DNA of 5,178 nt, taken from NCBI GenBank assembly GCA_021806345.1, contig JAJZXP010000248.1, positions 1 to 5,178 of the forward strand, read 5' to 3'. Source of the DNA: Thermoplasmata archaeon. Lineage in GTDB: Archaea; Thermoplasmatota; Thermoplasmata; Thermoplasmatales; Thermoplasmataceae. Position 1 is the stretch's first letter. Each line of letters opens with the position of its first letter. The notes under the pieces are model-generated. The model made no database searches and was not told where the DNA came from. It was given only the letters and a program-made list of their open reading frames with translations. This document shows positions 4,964 to 5,178 of this stretch, in pieces. A program made the translations under genes and the position numbers.

Positions 4964-5178
4964 TTACGAGGTAAAATGGACAGAAACAACTGCCCGGTTC
5001 TTGGAGAAAATGGAAAGTATTGAAGCCGAAAGAATCTTGGAAAAGATGAAGCTTGTCAGCAAGAATCCGTTTCATTACATTAAACGTCTCAAGGGAATCC
5101 CACTTTATAGTTTGAGAACTGGAAAGTACAGGGTAATCATGAGTATAGAAAGGGAGAAACTCGTGATCCTTGTGGTTG
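4956..5178 (+). CDS. relE: RelE/ParE-family toxin, 3' end cut by the window
   Basis: Toxin half of the pair. RelE proteins cleave mRNA in the ribosomal A site, whereas the ParE branch of the same fold poisons gyrase; the residues here favour RelE without proving it. The frame has a stop at 4950-4952, and the only reasonable start is TTG 4956, giving (M)PDYEVKWTE, the usual RelE beginning. Next come two helices (A13 to about V34, ending in the common NP at 37-38), then RLKGIPLYSLRTGKYRVIMS (44-63), the beta-sheet core with basic residues R44, K46, R54, K57 and R59 in the region of known RelE catalytic residues. 74 codons are present; family length is about 85-90, so only the last strand and tail are missing. 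It overlaps the antitoxin by 8 bases. The rare start codon may keep toxin output below antitoxin output. Confidence 0.87.
   Translation, partial: MPDYEVKWTETTARFLEKMESIEAERILEKMKLVSKNPFHYIKRLKGIPLYSLRTGKYRVIMSIEREKLVILVV

Noticed and set aside
4807..4989. Minus-strand ORF opposite the antitoxin and toxin junction
   Set aside because: It covers a well-supported antitoxin/toxin overlap on the plus strand; its serine-rich translation is typical of an antisense shadow.
1..5178. CRISPR array, tRNA or rRNA genes, integrase attachment sites
   Set aside because: No regularly spaced direct repeats, cloverleaf-like structures or conserved rRNA stretches were seen on reading the window.

Overview
The window most likely comes from an archaeon with an A+T-rich genome. 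The evidence is TATA-like boxes about 25 bases before candidate starts, one likely leaderless gene, and an antitoxin of a kind common in Euryarchaeota. A Thermoplasmata-like source would fit the composition and the heavy use of ATA, AGA and AGG codons, but that assignment is a guess. Everything recognisable reads on the plus strand.

Layout. Positions 1-233 hold what looks like the decayed remains of an IS3-family transposase: an OrfA-type helix-turn-helix piece, then a short OrfB-like piece in another frame, with the sequence between them missing. Positions 234-739 hold no gene I can support; the region looks like eroded DNA and contains one isolated TATA-like string and a small set of inverted repeats. 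Positions 740-1006 hold an 88-codon orphan ORF of unknown function that may be the surviving end of a broken gene.

The core is a two-gene McrBC-type (type IV, modification-dependent) restriction operon at 1170-4602. McrB (715 aa) joins an N-terminal EVE/PUA-like domain, presumed to read modified bases, an unassigned middle domain, and the AAA+ GTPase motor. McrC (430 aa) carries the PD-(D/E)xK nuclease. The two genes overlap by 8 bases and are probably translationally coupled. The expected mode of action is binding of modified foreign DNA by McrB, GTP-driven translocation, and cleavage by McrC.

After a 130-base gap containing a three-armed inverted repeat and a TATA-like box there is a RelBE-type toxin-antitoxin pair: a 76-aa antitoxin with its own apparent leaderless promoter, overlapped by a RelE/ParE-fold toxin that starts at TTG and is cut by the window end. 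A restriction system, an addiction module and IS debris together suggest a small defence island or other horizontally acquired region. I see no clearly novel multi-gene system. The least explained parts are the middle domain of McrB and the orphan ORF at 740-1006.
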